A stretch of 64,000 bases of DNA from Tetrapyrgos nigripes (taxonomy: Eukaryota; Basidiomycota; Agaricomycetes; Agaricales; Campanellaceae): NCBI GenBank assembly GCA_013368315.1, contig JAACJM010000014.1, positions 682,001-746,000 on the forward strand, written 5' to 3'. Position numbers and translations under genes: made by a program. This document shows positions 44,766-56,104 of this stretch, one piece after another (positions within the stretch are counted from its first letter, which is position 1; every line of letters begins with the position of its first letter). A model generated the notes under the pieces. That model made no database searches. It worked only from the letters and a program-made list of their open reading frames with translations, and was not told the DNA's origin.

Positions 44766-45330
44766 GATTAGAGCTGATTAGCAGCGCCCATTTTTGCGTT
44801 TTCGGAGTTTTCCGGACGCTGATGGGCCAAGTCTTGGCTAAATTTTGGTTTGAATGAACGCCGGCCCGCTTTGCAGCCCCTAAAACACGAGGCATCTGTC
44901 AGTACATCCTTCATGCCCAACGACCACAATAACGACCGTGAGTGTCGTCGACGGAGGCTACAAGCCATTGTTGCTTTCCTCCCATCAATTCTAGAGCCTC
45001 CTCCCTCTCTTCCCCTGTACTTGATGCAGGTAGTCTCATTCCGCACTTCTCTGAGCCCAGTTTAGCTCTACAAGCAGCAGGCACGATCAGCAATGACAAC
45101 AGCGAGCAGAGAATGGCACAGGTGCTGGCAATGGTGATACCTAGGGAGGTGTTAGCTCTAGACGCGACAGTGCTTGCGTAAGTGTTTTTCCCTTACTAAG
45201 TGGCGGCTAAAAATTTTGACAGCTCGGAGAAATCCGAAGGCTGCTGCTAATCAGCTCTATTATAAAGCGCAGTTCGGGGTTTCTGTCGTAAAAATGATTA
45301 TTGCGCTTTGCAATAATAATGGTTTGATCC

Positions 45331-45368
<38 letters not shown>

Positions 45369-45704
45369 AACGTTTCTGTGAGGGCTAGGGCAATGACGCA
45401 AACAGCCCCGACCATTGAGTTGGACCATGTCGGCTTCATGTCGGCACTTCCCGACACAGCGAGCTCCACCAGGATTCATGGATCAGCGTCATAGCGATCG
45501 GACGTTGCTCAGGGGTTTGAAACTTTTTTCTTTCTTTTTCTGATCAAACCATTATTATTGTGGTTGTTGTGGAAAAGTTGAGTTAGTAAGTATGGTGCCA
45601 CTGTGTTGTCCAACGCCATGAAGGAGAAAAAAGTTTGGAAGTGCAAGAAAATTACGCTGTTGACTATCTCCCCCCAGAGATATGTACTAGTTAGTCGTGT
45701 ATCA
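44766..45704. other. Spacer between tRNA-Glu repeats with A32 tract
   Basis: No gene recognised. An uninterrupted run of 32 A lies at 45332-45363. GAGTTAGTAAGTATGGTG-like and CCGACACAG words also occur in repeat copy B, so parts derive from the same family. Confidence 0.45.
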
Positions 45705-46440
45705 GCCCTTGAGCTTTTTGGTTTTTCTTCAGCTACATAGGATTGGAGTTACTCAGGCATGTATGAACATTCAAAAAGATTGCAGAAGTACATCCTATTA
45801 GTATATATCCTGAATTGGTTACTTATTGTCCGACTTCTGCTTGAAAAAGAGATAAAATTGAGTTTTCAGGGCCCATCAATTCCATCACAGGGAATCGAAC
45901 CCTGGGCTATCGCGCTTTCAGTCTATTTTCCAGAATGAGAGGCGATAATGTTAGCCACTACACCATGATGGATAGATGTTAGTACAGAGTTGTATTCCAA
46001 CTATAGTCTGTCAAAAGCGTATCCTTCAATTAGTTGCCGCTTTGAGTCAGTTCTTGGTGTTTGCCCTTATTAATTATTACAGAGAAGGTTGGTGAATCTT
46101 TATCTACTCGGGTGTAAGATACTAGATAGTGTAATACCTACAGAAGGACTTGAGCTGAAGTGGCGGAGAAAGAAATCACGATGATCGGAAATTTGAAATA
46201 TCGATATCGTAGATCGGGGATCTACTAGTAGACGGTCTATACCCAAGTGGCGTAAGGGCAAAGGCTAAAGATTGCAAAGTTGTTGCAAAGTGCAGTTCAT
46301 GGTTTCTGTGCGCCTGTCGTTAATGATTAAATAACCCATCTCGTTGAATTGTTGCAGAAAAAGTGAGTTAGTAAGTATGGTGAAGTTGTCCGACACAGTG
46401 ATCCTCGAGATCTCTTTTAGTAAAACTGACCATGGCCTTG
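45705..46440 (-). repeat. tRNA-Glu-bearing repeat, copy B
   Basis: The longest clear copy. It includes TTTTACTAAAAGAGATCTCG (near 46410, minus strand), shared with 59250-59275; the TAGTAGATCCCCGATCTACG block; the tRNA; and a 3' flank shared with copy A. Confidence 0.7.
45880..45972 (-). tRNA. tRNA-Glu(CTC) with 21-nt intron
   Basis: Folds as a complete cloverleaf: acceptor TCCATCA/TGATGGA, D-stem GTGT/ACAT, anticodon stem ATCGC/GCGAT with loop CTCTCA+C (anticodon CTC), T-arm CAGGG-TTCGATT-CCCTG. A 21-nt intron follows position 37, the canonical site. Mature length 72 nt. Confidence 0.87.
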
Positions 46441-46894
46441 TAGGAAGTTGTTGTGGCACTTATTTCCTGAAGCCGTGCTATGCACCAGCAAAATAGCCTG
46501 AGAGTCACCACTGAGGTATACCGTATGACAAGTTGGACACAAATACATATGCCAAAGAACATCCTAATCTTGATTCTTGCCTATTGCGCTGCTCCGAGTT
46601 CTGGACCTATCGTGGCGTACTTGCCCCCATCGCCATAGGAGTCCGATGTATAAGTATTTCTCGTCTTTCGTTCGTCAGTGCCACACTGGCAGATGTGACC
46701 CTGATATAATATTAGCTCTTGCGTTAGACCATTGTTATAAAATCTACCTTCTACCTTGCGATATATATTCAAAAATACTTCTACAAGACCCGATTCGGTG
46801 CGTTATATATATTATTTACCCTAACGCGATACTACTACGCACCGCTACATGTCCCCATCTTGTATCAACATTGCTTCTCTCTCGCTCTATCAGT

Positions 46895-47240
46895 CAACCC
46901 TCCTCACAATTTCTCTGATACAGCTTTAATACAACTGTCGGGACGGCGCAATGGGGGATTACAGCGAGGGATAACATATTTTCGGCACACACTGGTGTTT
47001 TGTAGTTGACAACAAGGATTAGTTCAGAAGGATAACAAAACCAAGCAGGACCTTGGGTGTATACTGGTGAAGCTTGAACTAAACGAAGCCTAAAGGAAGT
47101 TGGCTGAATCGGAGCAAAAAGAAATCCTGGCTGAATGCACCTGTATTCCATCACAGGGAATCGAACCCTGGGCTATCGCGCAAATCATTTGATGAGAGGC
47201 GATAATGTTAGCCACTACACCATGATGGAGACGTTATTTG
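46895..47240 (-). repeat. tRNA-Glu-bearing repeat, copy C (3' part)
   Basis: The tRNA plus about 240 bp of 3' flank matches copy D (TTTGCTCCGATTCAGCCAAC, GTTCAAGCTTCAC, CTTGGTTTTG). The 5' part of the repeat is not obvious here. Confidence 0.65.
47146..47229 (-). tRNA. tRNA-Glu(CTC) with 12-nt intron
   Basis: Same mature sequence as the tRNA at 45880-45972, with perfect acceptor, D-, anticodon and T-stems. The intron after position 37 is only 12 nt (TCAAATGATTTG). Confidence 0.87.
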
Positions 47241-47317
47241 TTTAGCGGCCACTAATCACATATCATATCATTCAGTGCTCATATTTCCCATTGCCTCCCC
47301 GAAAGCCTAAACCCCAT

Positions 47318-47600
47318 CAACCTTTCCCGTAACCTCATTGCCTCACTCTCTCGCACCCCTCCCTTCCCGAGTGCACCCGTCAGTGTCACCAAGGAAGCAA
47401 GATGTCCGAGTCGCATAGCAGTGACTCACAGAAATATGTACAGAAACTTGCGCAGCTAAACCAATCAACCTTTCCCGTAACCTCTCGTTCGCACCCCTCC
47501 CTTCCCGAGCGCACCCGTTCGTGCCACCAAGGAAGCAAGATGTCCGAGTCGCATAGCAGTGACTCAAAGAAATATGTACAGAAACTTGCGCGGCAAAGAC
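47318..47600. repeat. 139-bp direct tandem duplication
   Basis: Two copies, offset 139 bp, of a segment running from ATCAACCTTTCCCGTAACCT to GAAATATGTACAGAAACTTG. They lie upstream of the CSC1-like gene, so may be part of its promoter. Confidence 0.8.
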
Positions 47601-47880
47601 CTTCTGAGTGGGCTGTCAATCACCGCGCGCACAATGTTGCTCGTCTGCGTCCGCGGACGTGAATGGAATCGCTGCAGGCGTCGATGAAAGGGCTTGGTTG
47701 TGACGTATAAGAAGGTGGATGCACAACAATGATATATGAGAGGAACTGAGACAGGATATTGAGGGGGGAAAGGTGCCTTGAGCGTGGGAAGTGGGAAAGG
47801 ATCGTTGATCTGTGACGTCAGGAACGCAGTTCAGTTTTTTCTTTTATAGCGAGTGTCAAAGCAACTTTGGGACTCTGAAA

Positions 47881-50800
47881 ATGTCCGACGCCGACAACGC
47901 AAAGACAGCGTCCACAGCGACGTTTGTCACTGCGTTGGTCTTCAACGCAATCGTTTTCGGAGCTGAAATCGTCATTTTTACGCTCGTTCGGCCCCACTTC
48001 AAAGCCATCTACGAACCACGCACCTATGTTCCACCCAAATCACGGCGCATAGGTCCCCTCACGCCCTCCTTCAGGGGTGTCCTCGACCTCAAAACGTCCC
48101 TGTCATGGCCATGGGCCGTCTTCATGGCAGACCCCGAAGACATCAAACGCGCAAACGGCCTCGACGCCTACTTTTTTGTTCGTTTTTTGCGCATGATGGT
48201 CAAGGTATTCCTCCCTATTTGGCTTATCAGCTGGGCGGTCCTTCTCCCCGTCACCAGTGTCGGCACAGGCGTTCCAGGTCATTCTGGGTTGGACAAGTTC
48301 ATCTTTGGCAACGTCGCCAGCTCCGACTCGGATCGTTATGCTGCGCATCTCATCCTCATGTATCTTTTTACTGGTGTGTTCCACTCGTGCTCCACCCGCT
48401 CCTCTTCTTACGTTTCTACAGGCTGGGTGTTTTACAACATTTACCGAGAAATGGGCCATTTCGTCACTACCCGCCACCTCCACCTCATCGACCCTGCCTT
48501 TGCAAAGACTGTCCAAGCAAATACTGTTCTCATCACCGGCATCCCTGCGAAATACCTCACTTACACCGCTTTACGAACAGTGTTCGACCCTTTGCCTGGT
48601 GGTGTCAAGACGATTTGGATTAATAGGTCTGTGTCCCCTATCTGCTTTCATTACAATTGTCTTACGACATCGTCCCAATAGGAATCTAGGCGAACTACCC
48701 GACGTCTATGACCGTCGTTTGGAGTTGTGTAACAAGCTGGAAGGTGCAGAGACGAAGCTTTTGGGAGTCGCTGCAAACCTGAGGATGGAAGAGCTGAAGG
48801 AGAGGGAAAAGGCGGCAAAGGGTGGTAAAGGGGAGAAAGGTAACGCTTCTCTTATCTACTTCTTTTCGGCATCTTGCTGATATCCGCGTCCTTCCCTGCT
48901 CTCTCCACACACTCCATCGCGTGAACGCCACACAAACCTTGCGTGTCACTCCCTTCACACAGACCCCGAATCAGCCACCTCCTCCACAGACGCCGGTCCC
49001 AAATCAATCTCAGACATCCCTGAATCCCTCCGTCCAACCCATAAACTAGGTTTCCTCGGTCTCTTTGGAGAAAAAGTCGATACCATCAACTGGTGTAGAG
49101 AGGAAATCAAGAAATGTACAGATGCGTTGGAAGAGGGCAGGAGCCAGATTCCTGGGTATGCCGCTATGAAGAAGGCTGAGAGGAAGAGGGAGAAGAATGC
49201 TACAGACACTCGAATTGACGCAGACTTGGACGCAGATTCCGATGAAGATTTCGGTACACAACACGGTGTTGTGGGTATTGTGAGCAAGGTGGGAGGAAAG
49301 GTCGGGTATGCCGGGAAGAGGGTTGGCGGGAAGGTGGAAGGCGTTGTTAGGAAGAGGACTAGGCCTCAGGTAGAAAGACATGAAAGTGCCAACCCCGAAG
49401 AGCAAGCTGAAGCCAAAGACGAAGCCGCTGCAGGAACCAAACCAGGTCAAGACACCGCTGCTCACGCAAATCAGCCCTACCCACCTCTCAACGCTGCCTT
49501 CATCACCTTCAACCGCCAAATCTCGGCTCACCTCGCCTCCCAAGCTCTCGTCCACCACGATCCTTACCGTATGTCCCAAAAACACCTATCCGTCTCTCCC
49601 TCTGATGTGATCTGGGGCAATCTCGGGCTCAACGAGTACGAGATGCGTGTCCGATTCCTCATTGGCTGGGGTATCACCGCCGCGTTGATCATCTTTTGGG
49701 CAATTCCGGTAGCGTTTGTGGGTATAGTGAGCAATATCTACACGGTGTGTTCGACTGCGAGCTGGTTAGGGTGGATTTGTCGTCTACCTTCCGTCGTCGT
49801 TGGTATCATCTCGGGTATCTTACCCCCCGTCTTACTCGCTGTTCTCATGGCCCTTCTCCCAATTGTCCTTCGGCTCTTGGCTTCCTTCAGTGGGATTCCC
49901 AAGAAAAGTGGGGTAGAGCTCAGCTTGATGGATAGGTTTTTCATGTTCCAGGTGGTGCACAGTTTCTTGGTCATGACGTTGAGTGCTGGGATTGTGTCAA
50001 GTTTGAATGGGTTGATCAATGACCCAGCGAGTACCCCATCGATTTTGGCGCAGAATTTACCGTTGGCGAGTAATTTCTTTTTGACGTGAGTGTCTAGTTT
50101 GTTGTGTGCTTTTCTCCCTACCTTTATACGTGGACACGGGTACTGACACCCTCTTGCACGCACACAGCTACATAATCCTACAAGGCCTCTCCGGCACCGC
50201 CGGTGGCTTCCTCCAAGCCGTCCCCCTCGTTATCTACTACGTCAAACTCTACCTCCTCGGCTCAACCCCCCGTTCCGTCTACCAAATCAAATTCGCTCCT
50301 CCCTCCGTTGCATGGGGAACCCTCTTCCCCTCCATAACCCTCCTAACCGTCATCACCCTCTCCTATTCCATCATCTCACCCATCATCAACGGTCTTGCCT
50401 GGGCTACATTTTTCTTGTTTTATTTGCTCTATAAATACCTTTTCCTTTGGGTATACGATCAGACTGGACAAGGAGGTGGAGGAGCAGCAGCGGCTGATAC
50501 TGGGGGTTTGTTTTTCCCGAAAGCGATTGGACAGACGTTTGTAGGGATTTATTTGAGTGAGATTTGTTTGGCGGCGTTGTTCTTTTTGGCGCAGGATGAT
50601 CAGAAGAAACAGAGTGCAGTGCCTGAGGGGGCGTTGATGGTTGTGTTGATTGTGGTTACGGTGAGTTTTTTTTTTTTTTTTTGGATTGAGAGGGAGTTTT
50701 GTGACTGACTTTTCTTCACCCAGATCTTCTTCCAAATGACAATTAACAACTCGTACGGCCCTCTCATCCATGCTTTACCTCTTACCCTTGTCGAAAAGAT

Positions 50801-51470
50801 GTATTCTTCCGAAACTCCTCTTTCTTCTGAGGAAGACGTTGCTGCCACTACCACTGGTGGTGGTCGGTCAGATGAAGTAGAGATGAGCCCAGTCGGAGCT
50901 TCTCGAACCCGAACCCGATCTCGTGTATCCGACGATCACGACCACGATGTAGATGGACACGGAGCCGGAGCAGGTCCTATCCGGCACAGTGTCGATTCCG
51001 AGGGGGTACATCTCAAGCCTTATGATATCGAAGCCCAACAAATCCAAGCTCGGTCCCCTAACGCCACTACTACACAGGGCACAGGAACAAGAACAGGAAC
51101 AGGAGCAGAAAAAGATGACCCCGACGACCCCACCGCCAATCTCATCCCTACCCGTCCCAAACCTCGCGCAGAAGAAGAGTACGGATTCGCTCATCCTGCT
51201 GCGTCGAGGCCTCAAAGGACGATTTGGATTCCGAGGGATAATTTTACGAGTTTACCTGTAGATGGAACGAATGGAGGAAAAGGCCAAGGCCAAGGCGAAG
51301 GGAAAGGAATAACCACAGGTAGAAGCACAAGCGGACTTGCAGCAGAGGAAGAACTCGCATGTCTTTCCGCGGGTGTTGACGCGTCGATTGAGGGTGCAGA
51401 GATGAATGAAAAGGGAAAGGTTGATTTGGTTGGAGAGGGGCAGCCGCCTGAGAGGTTTGTTGGGGAGTAG
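47881..51470 (+). CDS. CSC1/OSCA-like calcium-permeable channel (DUF221)
   Basis: Exons 47881-48373, 48422-48626, 48682-48839, 48963-50085, 50168-50660 and 50724-51470 total 3219 nt, 1072 aa; all junctions are in frame. The layout is that of CSC1/RSN1/PHM7-type osmosensitive or mechanosensitive cation channels. The N-terminal membrane region is followed by a cytosolic loop with the RRM-like VLITGIPAKYLTYTALRTVF, the domain IWGNLGLNEYEMRVR, and a core of helices (VGIISGILPPVLLAVLMALL, FFMFQVVHSFLVMTLSAGIV, YIILQGLSGTAGGFLQAVPL). The C-terminal tail (~200 aa) is acidic and low-complexity. An insertion rich in Lys/Gly and Asp (VSKVGGKVGYAGKRVGGKVE) lengthens the loop. Probably plasma membrane. 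Confidence 0.9.
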
Positions 51471-52144
51471 ATGAGATGGGGAGAAACCTGAGGGAGGATT
51501 GTTGTTGGGGGTTGGGGAAATGATGATCTATCTGTCTGTCTGTCTGTCTGCTTTTGCATTTGTGATGATGATTGTGATGACGATGATTGCGTTCTGAGAC
51601 ACGGTTTGACATCTCTGTAGTAAATGATTTCTTTCTTTCTCTGTAACACTTTTTCTTTCTTGTTTTGTTTTTGTTTTTGTCATTCGTTCTCTTGGCCCAC
51701 TACCTACTACCATAGTCCACAGTCCACAATCCACTGTTCTCTTGCCATTGCCATACGTTCGATTAGGCTACTTTTTCCTACTTTTTTTTCTTCTTTTCCT
51801 ACGTAGTATACTTTACTCTATCTCTCGCTTGATGTCTCGACACTCGTTCACTTTTTTCTGTAGCATTCATGACCGGCGTTCTTAATGAATAGAACAAGTA
51901 TACCCATTCCCTTAACTCCGAGTCGGAGACCATGTTGAGAAGTAAGTACTAGTAAGTCCTCGGGCCTGTGTGCCTAGGACGAGGAACTAGAACTTTCAAG
52001 TTGAAGATGAAGACGAGCTTATACATATGTACGTACGTATATTCGTATTCCTCATTCCTAGTCAAATATTATCATGTATGTACTACGTAGAATGACAGTC
52101 GAGTATTAAAAGGTGGCTAAGCCAAGCTATGATACTGACACTAT
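51471..52144. other. 3' flank of CSC1 gene, short repeats
   Basis: Contains (TCTG)5 near 51533-51551. From about 51990 it matches the 3' flank unit of the HET duplicates. No gene recognised. Confidence 0.45.
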
Positions 52145-52573
52145 TCAATGCATAACCCTCAACTGCAGCAAGTAATCCCCCAGCTGCAGTTTTTGAGTCT
52201 TTTGGAGTGAAGCAGTCACACAGATAGCCCCATAATGATCTTGAATTTTTTCCGTCGCCGCGAATCCTTCCCCCCTCAATCGCTTCCGAGCCCTTGAACC
52301 AGAGTCGAGATAGGATTTCCAAACATGTTCAGAAGTTTCCTGGAAAGCAGGGTCTTGTATAACGACATCCGTCCAAACCCCAAACCCCAAAGATCCTTGG
52401 AGCCCGAAGGCGACGTGAATTATGTACTCGCGCCTTGGACCATCCCATTTGTATGTAAGTAGACGGAACGTATGATAACCGCATTCCTTTGGATCACCGG
52501 GATGTGGTTGAAACTTGACGAGCTCAAGGTTGTGCAGCCTTGCAAGTTGAAGTGAAGCACGAGGTCGGAACAA
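52145..52573 (-). pseudogene. HET-protein 3' end, duplicate 3
   Basis: Encodes the last ~130 residues of the HET-domain protein (FQPHPGDPKECGYHTFRLLT...), preceded by flank-derived MFRPRASLQLARLHNLELVK. It lacks the HET domain. More diverged than duplicate 2 (different stop region, smaller tail). Confidence 0.8.
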
Positions 52574-53780
52574 TTGAAGGACAAGATGAAGAATACTTTT
52601 ATTCCTAGAAGTTCCGCATCAAATGTCATGTATGTACTGCGCAGAATGACATTCATGTATTAAAAGATAGCTAAGCCTAACTATGATACAGTAGCGTAAA
52701 AGTGTCCTTATAGTTCTTGAATCGTGCTGATGTCAGACTTTGGTGAATGTCGAATCAGTATTGACACTATTTAATTTATAAGGCCTTTCATGCTCAAGCG
52801 CAGCAAGTAATCCCCCAGCTGCAGATTTTGAGTCTTTTGGAGCGAGGCAGTCACACGGATAGCCCCATAAGAACCAATTTTTTCTGCCCGAGTCGTCGCG
52901 AATCCTTCGCCCCTCAATCGCTTCTGAACCCTTGAACCAGAGTCGAGATAGGATTTCCAAACATGTTCAGAGGTTTCCCGGAAAGCAGGGTCTTGTATAA
53001 CGACATCCATCCAAACCCCAAACCCCAAAGATCCTTGGAGCCCGAAGGCGACGTGAATTATGTACTCGCGCCTTGGACCATCCCATTTGTATGTAAGTAG
53101 ACGGAACGTATGATAACCGCATTCCTTTGGATCACCGGGATGTGGTTGAAACTTGACGAGCTCAAGGTTGTGCAGCCTTGCAAGTTGAAGTGAAGCACGA
53201 GGTCGGAACAATTGAAGGACAAGATGAAGAATACTTTTATTCCTAGAAGTTCCGCATCAAATGTCATGTATGTACTGCGCAGAATGACATTCATGTATTA
53301 AAAGATAGCTAAGCCTAACTATGATACAGTAGCGTAAAAGTGTCCTTATAGTTCTTGAATCGTGCTGATGTCAGACTTTGGTGAATGTCGAATCAGTATT
53401 GACACTATTTAATTTATAAGGCCTTTCATGCTCAAGCGCAGCAAGTAATCCCCCAGCTGCAGATTTTGAGTCTTTTGGAGCGAGGCAGTCACACGGATAG
53501 CCCCATAAGAACCAATTTTTTCTGCCCGAGTCGTCGCGAATCCTTCGCCCCTCAATCGCTTCTGAACCCTTGAACCAGAGTCGAGATAGGATTTCCAAAC
53601 ATGTTCAGAGGTTTCCCGGAAAGCAGGGTCTTGTATAACGACATCCATCCAAACCCCAAACCCCAAAGATCCTTGGAGCCCGAAGGCGACGTGAATTATG
53701 TACTCGCGCCTTGGACCATCCCATTTGTATGTAAGGAGACGGAACGTATGATAACCGCATTCCTTTGGATCACCGGGATG
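52330..53780. repeat. 638-bp tandem unit, about 2.3 copies
   Basis: Positions x and x+638 are almost identical through this span. Each unit carries the 3' coding end of the HET gene and its 3' flank. The flank also resembles 51990-52140 and 55830-56040. Confidence 0.85.
52771..53211 (-). pseudogene. HET-protein 3' end, duplicate 2
   Basis: Nearly identical to the intact gene's last exon (KECGYHTFRLLTYKWDGPRR to the stop), but headed by flank sequence. The duplication is recent and non-coding on its own. Confidence 0.85.
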
Positions 53781-55559
53781 TGGTCGAAAGACGGTGACAT
53801 AGGCCATATCTTGAGTAATCGTACCAAAGGAATCGGGGGGAAAGATCCCTTCGAACTTGAGATGATAATCGGCTCGGAAAGAGCCTGCGCTCAACCTGGA
53901 AGGGACCATGAAGCCCAAATCAGGGAGTCGTAATGTGCGAGTCCAGAGGCGAATTTCAGAATTATCTTGATCCAGATAACCAATCTCCATCTTCTCCTGC
54001 GAATCTCCTCTCATCTCAGATGCGATCATTATGTAGCTTCCACTCTGCAGTTGTTCAAGAAGTGTATCCCTTCGAACGGAACCCTGCGTCAATATTTGAT
54101 TAGAAATCTGCAGGAAAGGCTGGGTAATACGTCCACGACGTGTACAGAAGATGCCGAAAGAATCTCCAGTTTTCTGAGACCTGTACTCAACAATCCCTAG
54201 ACGTGCCGATGCTTCCAGAGCAACAGATACTGTATGTTCACTGATGCTAGGGATCTCGACAAAATGGCTGGGTCTTTCAGACAGTCCAATTTGATGAAAG
54301 AAGTGCCAAGCCGTTCGAAGAAGTTCAACGTTGTACCGTGATGGTGATGGTTCTGCTGCACTGGATGTCTTCGAAGTTCGGACCCTGCGCCTTGTGACTA
54401 GATTCTCTCTGACAGTGAGCTCCTGAATGTTGTCCATTGCTGGCAGTGAGCTTGTCAAGAATATTTCGTCTGCATAGCACCGTACATATTGATATTCACT
54501 CGTCTTTCGGAGATAAACGGTTAAGTAGCTACCGCCTCCCGTGGACTGGCAGAGTAGGTGTGCGAGGAAGATGTCTTTGCCAGAGTGCCTGGAACTGGAA
54601 GAGGTGGTATTGAGAGGAAGATGGATATGCAGGCCATTGTTACCGAATGAATAGGATGATTTGTTGCCATTGCCAATGAGTTCCACATTTGAAGCCTGCA
54701 CATAGCCTGACATCCTAAATTCATAGGGGGATCGAGCTAGCAAACCCCTTGGTATGTCTTTATTAGCTGGGGGAGTGTATGGGTCCTGCCACTGTTCCTT
54801 CAACTCCTCCTCTGTGGGCGGTGCGGCAACCCAAGCAAAGATACTGCGATCATCAGAAATCCTGATAATCTCCTGCTGTAGCCGCATGAAGGCTCTGGCG
54901 CCACCCTCCCCATAGATCGGTGACATACTGACACCAAAAATCCCTAACAGACAATATGCTTGGTCCTCCGGCCTTGTAGTCTCTCGAAACGCAGCCCATG
55001 ACATCCTCTGGGCAACACTGTATTTGTCAATAACAAATCCCTTGAATACATCCACTGGAATCCCAGTAGCCGCTGAGACCACATCCTGCAAGCTCCACCT
55101 CGTCCCAATCCTTTCCCAGTCCTTATCCAAAAAGACAACAAATTCAGGTGCGAGTAACTCCTGAAGTGTCCAGCCTCTCTTGAACCATCGACTGTCTCTG
55201 AAGTTGGATTTTTCATTTCGAGGATGATACTCTCCAGAGACATCAGATAGGTAGACGTAACAAACTGCTGCATCTTCATAATACTGGTACATTGAGTTGA
55301 GCGCTTCGGAGAGCTCAGCGCTGCTTTCCTTGTTGATGCAGCACGAGTCAATCCAGATCCAATCGAAGTGATAGCGACGAGCACGGGCACAGGCTCCCAA
55401 GACTTTACGGAAGCCGGCTTTGGATTTAGCGATGTCGAGGTTTTGGATATCTTGGAAGGTCACTTCTTCCTGCTCCCAAGTGTGAGAGAGGATTGCATAG
55501 CGTGGGATATTCGTGAAGAACTCCTTGACTTTGAAGTCTGTTGTGTTTAAGAGACGCAT
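53409..55559 (-). CDS. HET-domain protein
   Basis: Single exon of 716 aa, from ATG 55559 (MRLLNTTDFKVKEFF, the usual HET start). HET motifs: YAILSHTWEQEEVTFQDIQN, WIWIDSCCINKESSAELSEA, CYVYLSDVSGEYH, SRWFKRGWTLQELLAPEFVV, then the downstream YCLLGIFGVSMSPIYGEGGA. HET proteins control vegetative (heterokaryon) incompatibility and act like innate immune sensors; this one lacks NACHT/WD repeats. The C-terminal part is unassigned. Its 3' end was tandemly duplicated into 52145-53211, and its 3' flank repeat recurs at 55830. Confidence 0.88.
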   Translation of the reverse strand: MRLLNTTDFKVKEFFTNIPRYAILSHTWEQEEVTFQDIQNLDIAKSKAGFRKVLGACARARRYHFDWIWIDSCCINKESSAELSEALNSMYQYYEDAAVCYVYLSDVSGEYHPRNEKSNFRDSRWFKRGWTLQELLAPEFVVFLDKDWERIGTRWSLQDVVSAATGIPVDVFKGFVIDKYSVAQRMSWAAFRETTRPEDQAYCLLGIFGVSMSPIYGEGGARAFMRLQQEIIRISDDRSIFAWVAAPPTEEELKEQWQDPYTPPANKDIPRGLLARSPYEFRMSGYVQASNVELIGNGNKSSYSFGNNGLHIHLPLNTTSSSSRHSGKDIFLAHLLCQSTGGGSYLTVYLRKTSEYQYVRCYADEIFLTSSLPAMDNIQELTVRENLVTRRRVRTSKTSSAAEPSPSRYNVELLRTAWHFFHQIGLSERPSHFVEIPSISEHTVSVALEASARLGIVEYRSQKTGDSFGIFCTRRGRITQPFLQISNQILTQGSVRRDTLLEQLQSGSYIMIASEMRGDSQEKMEIGYLDQDNSEIRLWTRTLRLPDLGFMVPSRLSAGSFRADYHLKFEGIFPPDSFGTITQDMAYVTVFRPHPGDPKECGYHTFRLLTYKWDGPRREYIIHVAFGLQGSLGFGVWMDVVIQDPAFRETSEHVWKSYLDSGSRVQKRLRGEGFATTRAEKIGSYGAIRVTASLQKTQNLQLGDYLLRLSMKGLIN

Positions 55560-55829
55560 AACGGAGGGGGTTTTGAGAGTCAAGCTAAAAACGCAGGGGT
55601 CAAAGGAATTCTGAGGAAAGGGTGTCCAGTACTTACTGTAGTGAGGGATCAGGATAAGCTATTAAGGAAGCTGTTGCGACTACGGCCAGGCCTTTATATA
55701 CTGGGCATAGACGCTGAATGATCGCTGTCAGCACAGCTATGCTTCAGCTATCGCATCACTTCAGTGATCGCTAATACTGTCTGTCTAGCAGAGACTAGCT
55801 TCAGCTGACTTTAGAAACGCACAATACAA

Positions 55830-56040
55830 GTTCAAGTTTGTGCGGCTTGCAAGTTGTGAAGCACCATGATCAGAAGGGGTCGGAAATTTTGAAGGACAAC
55901 ATGAAGACGAGCTTGTATATTTGTATTCCTCGTTTCTAATCAAATGACATGTAAGTATGTACTACGCAGAGTGACAGTCAGGTATTAAACGGTAGCGAAG
56001 CCAAAGTATGATACATTAGCGTGTTACAGTTTTTGAATCA
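55830..56040. repeat. HET 3'-flank repeat, upstream copy
   Basis: AGTTTGTGCGGCTTGCAAGT..., GAAGACGAGCTTGTAT and GTATTAAACGGTAGC... match the flanks at 51990-52140, 52560-52760 and 53200-53400. Its position beyond the HET promoter suggests a HET-gene copy once stood here. Confidence 0.65.
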
Positions 56041-56104
56041 GGCTTCATTCCTTCGCCGAAAATCGTTTGTACGATTTGTTTCTTCCACTACTGCTCTCCT
56101 CGAT

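Noticed and set aside
45174..45494. 106-aa ORF with a poly-Lys run
   Set aside because: The Lys run is translation of the A32 tract; no coding evidence.
50640..50720. T-rich run as a sequencing fault in the CSC1 gene
   Set aside because: It lies wholly inside a GT-AG intron (50661-50723), so it does not affect the protein.
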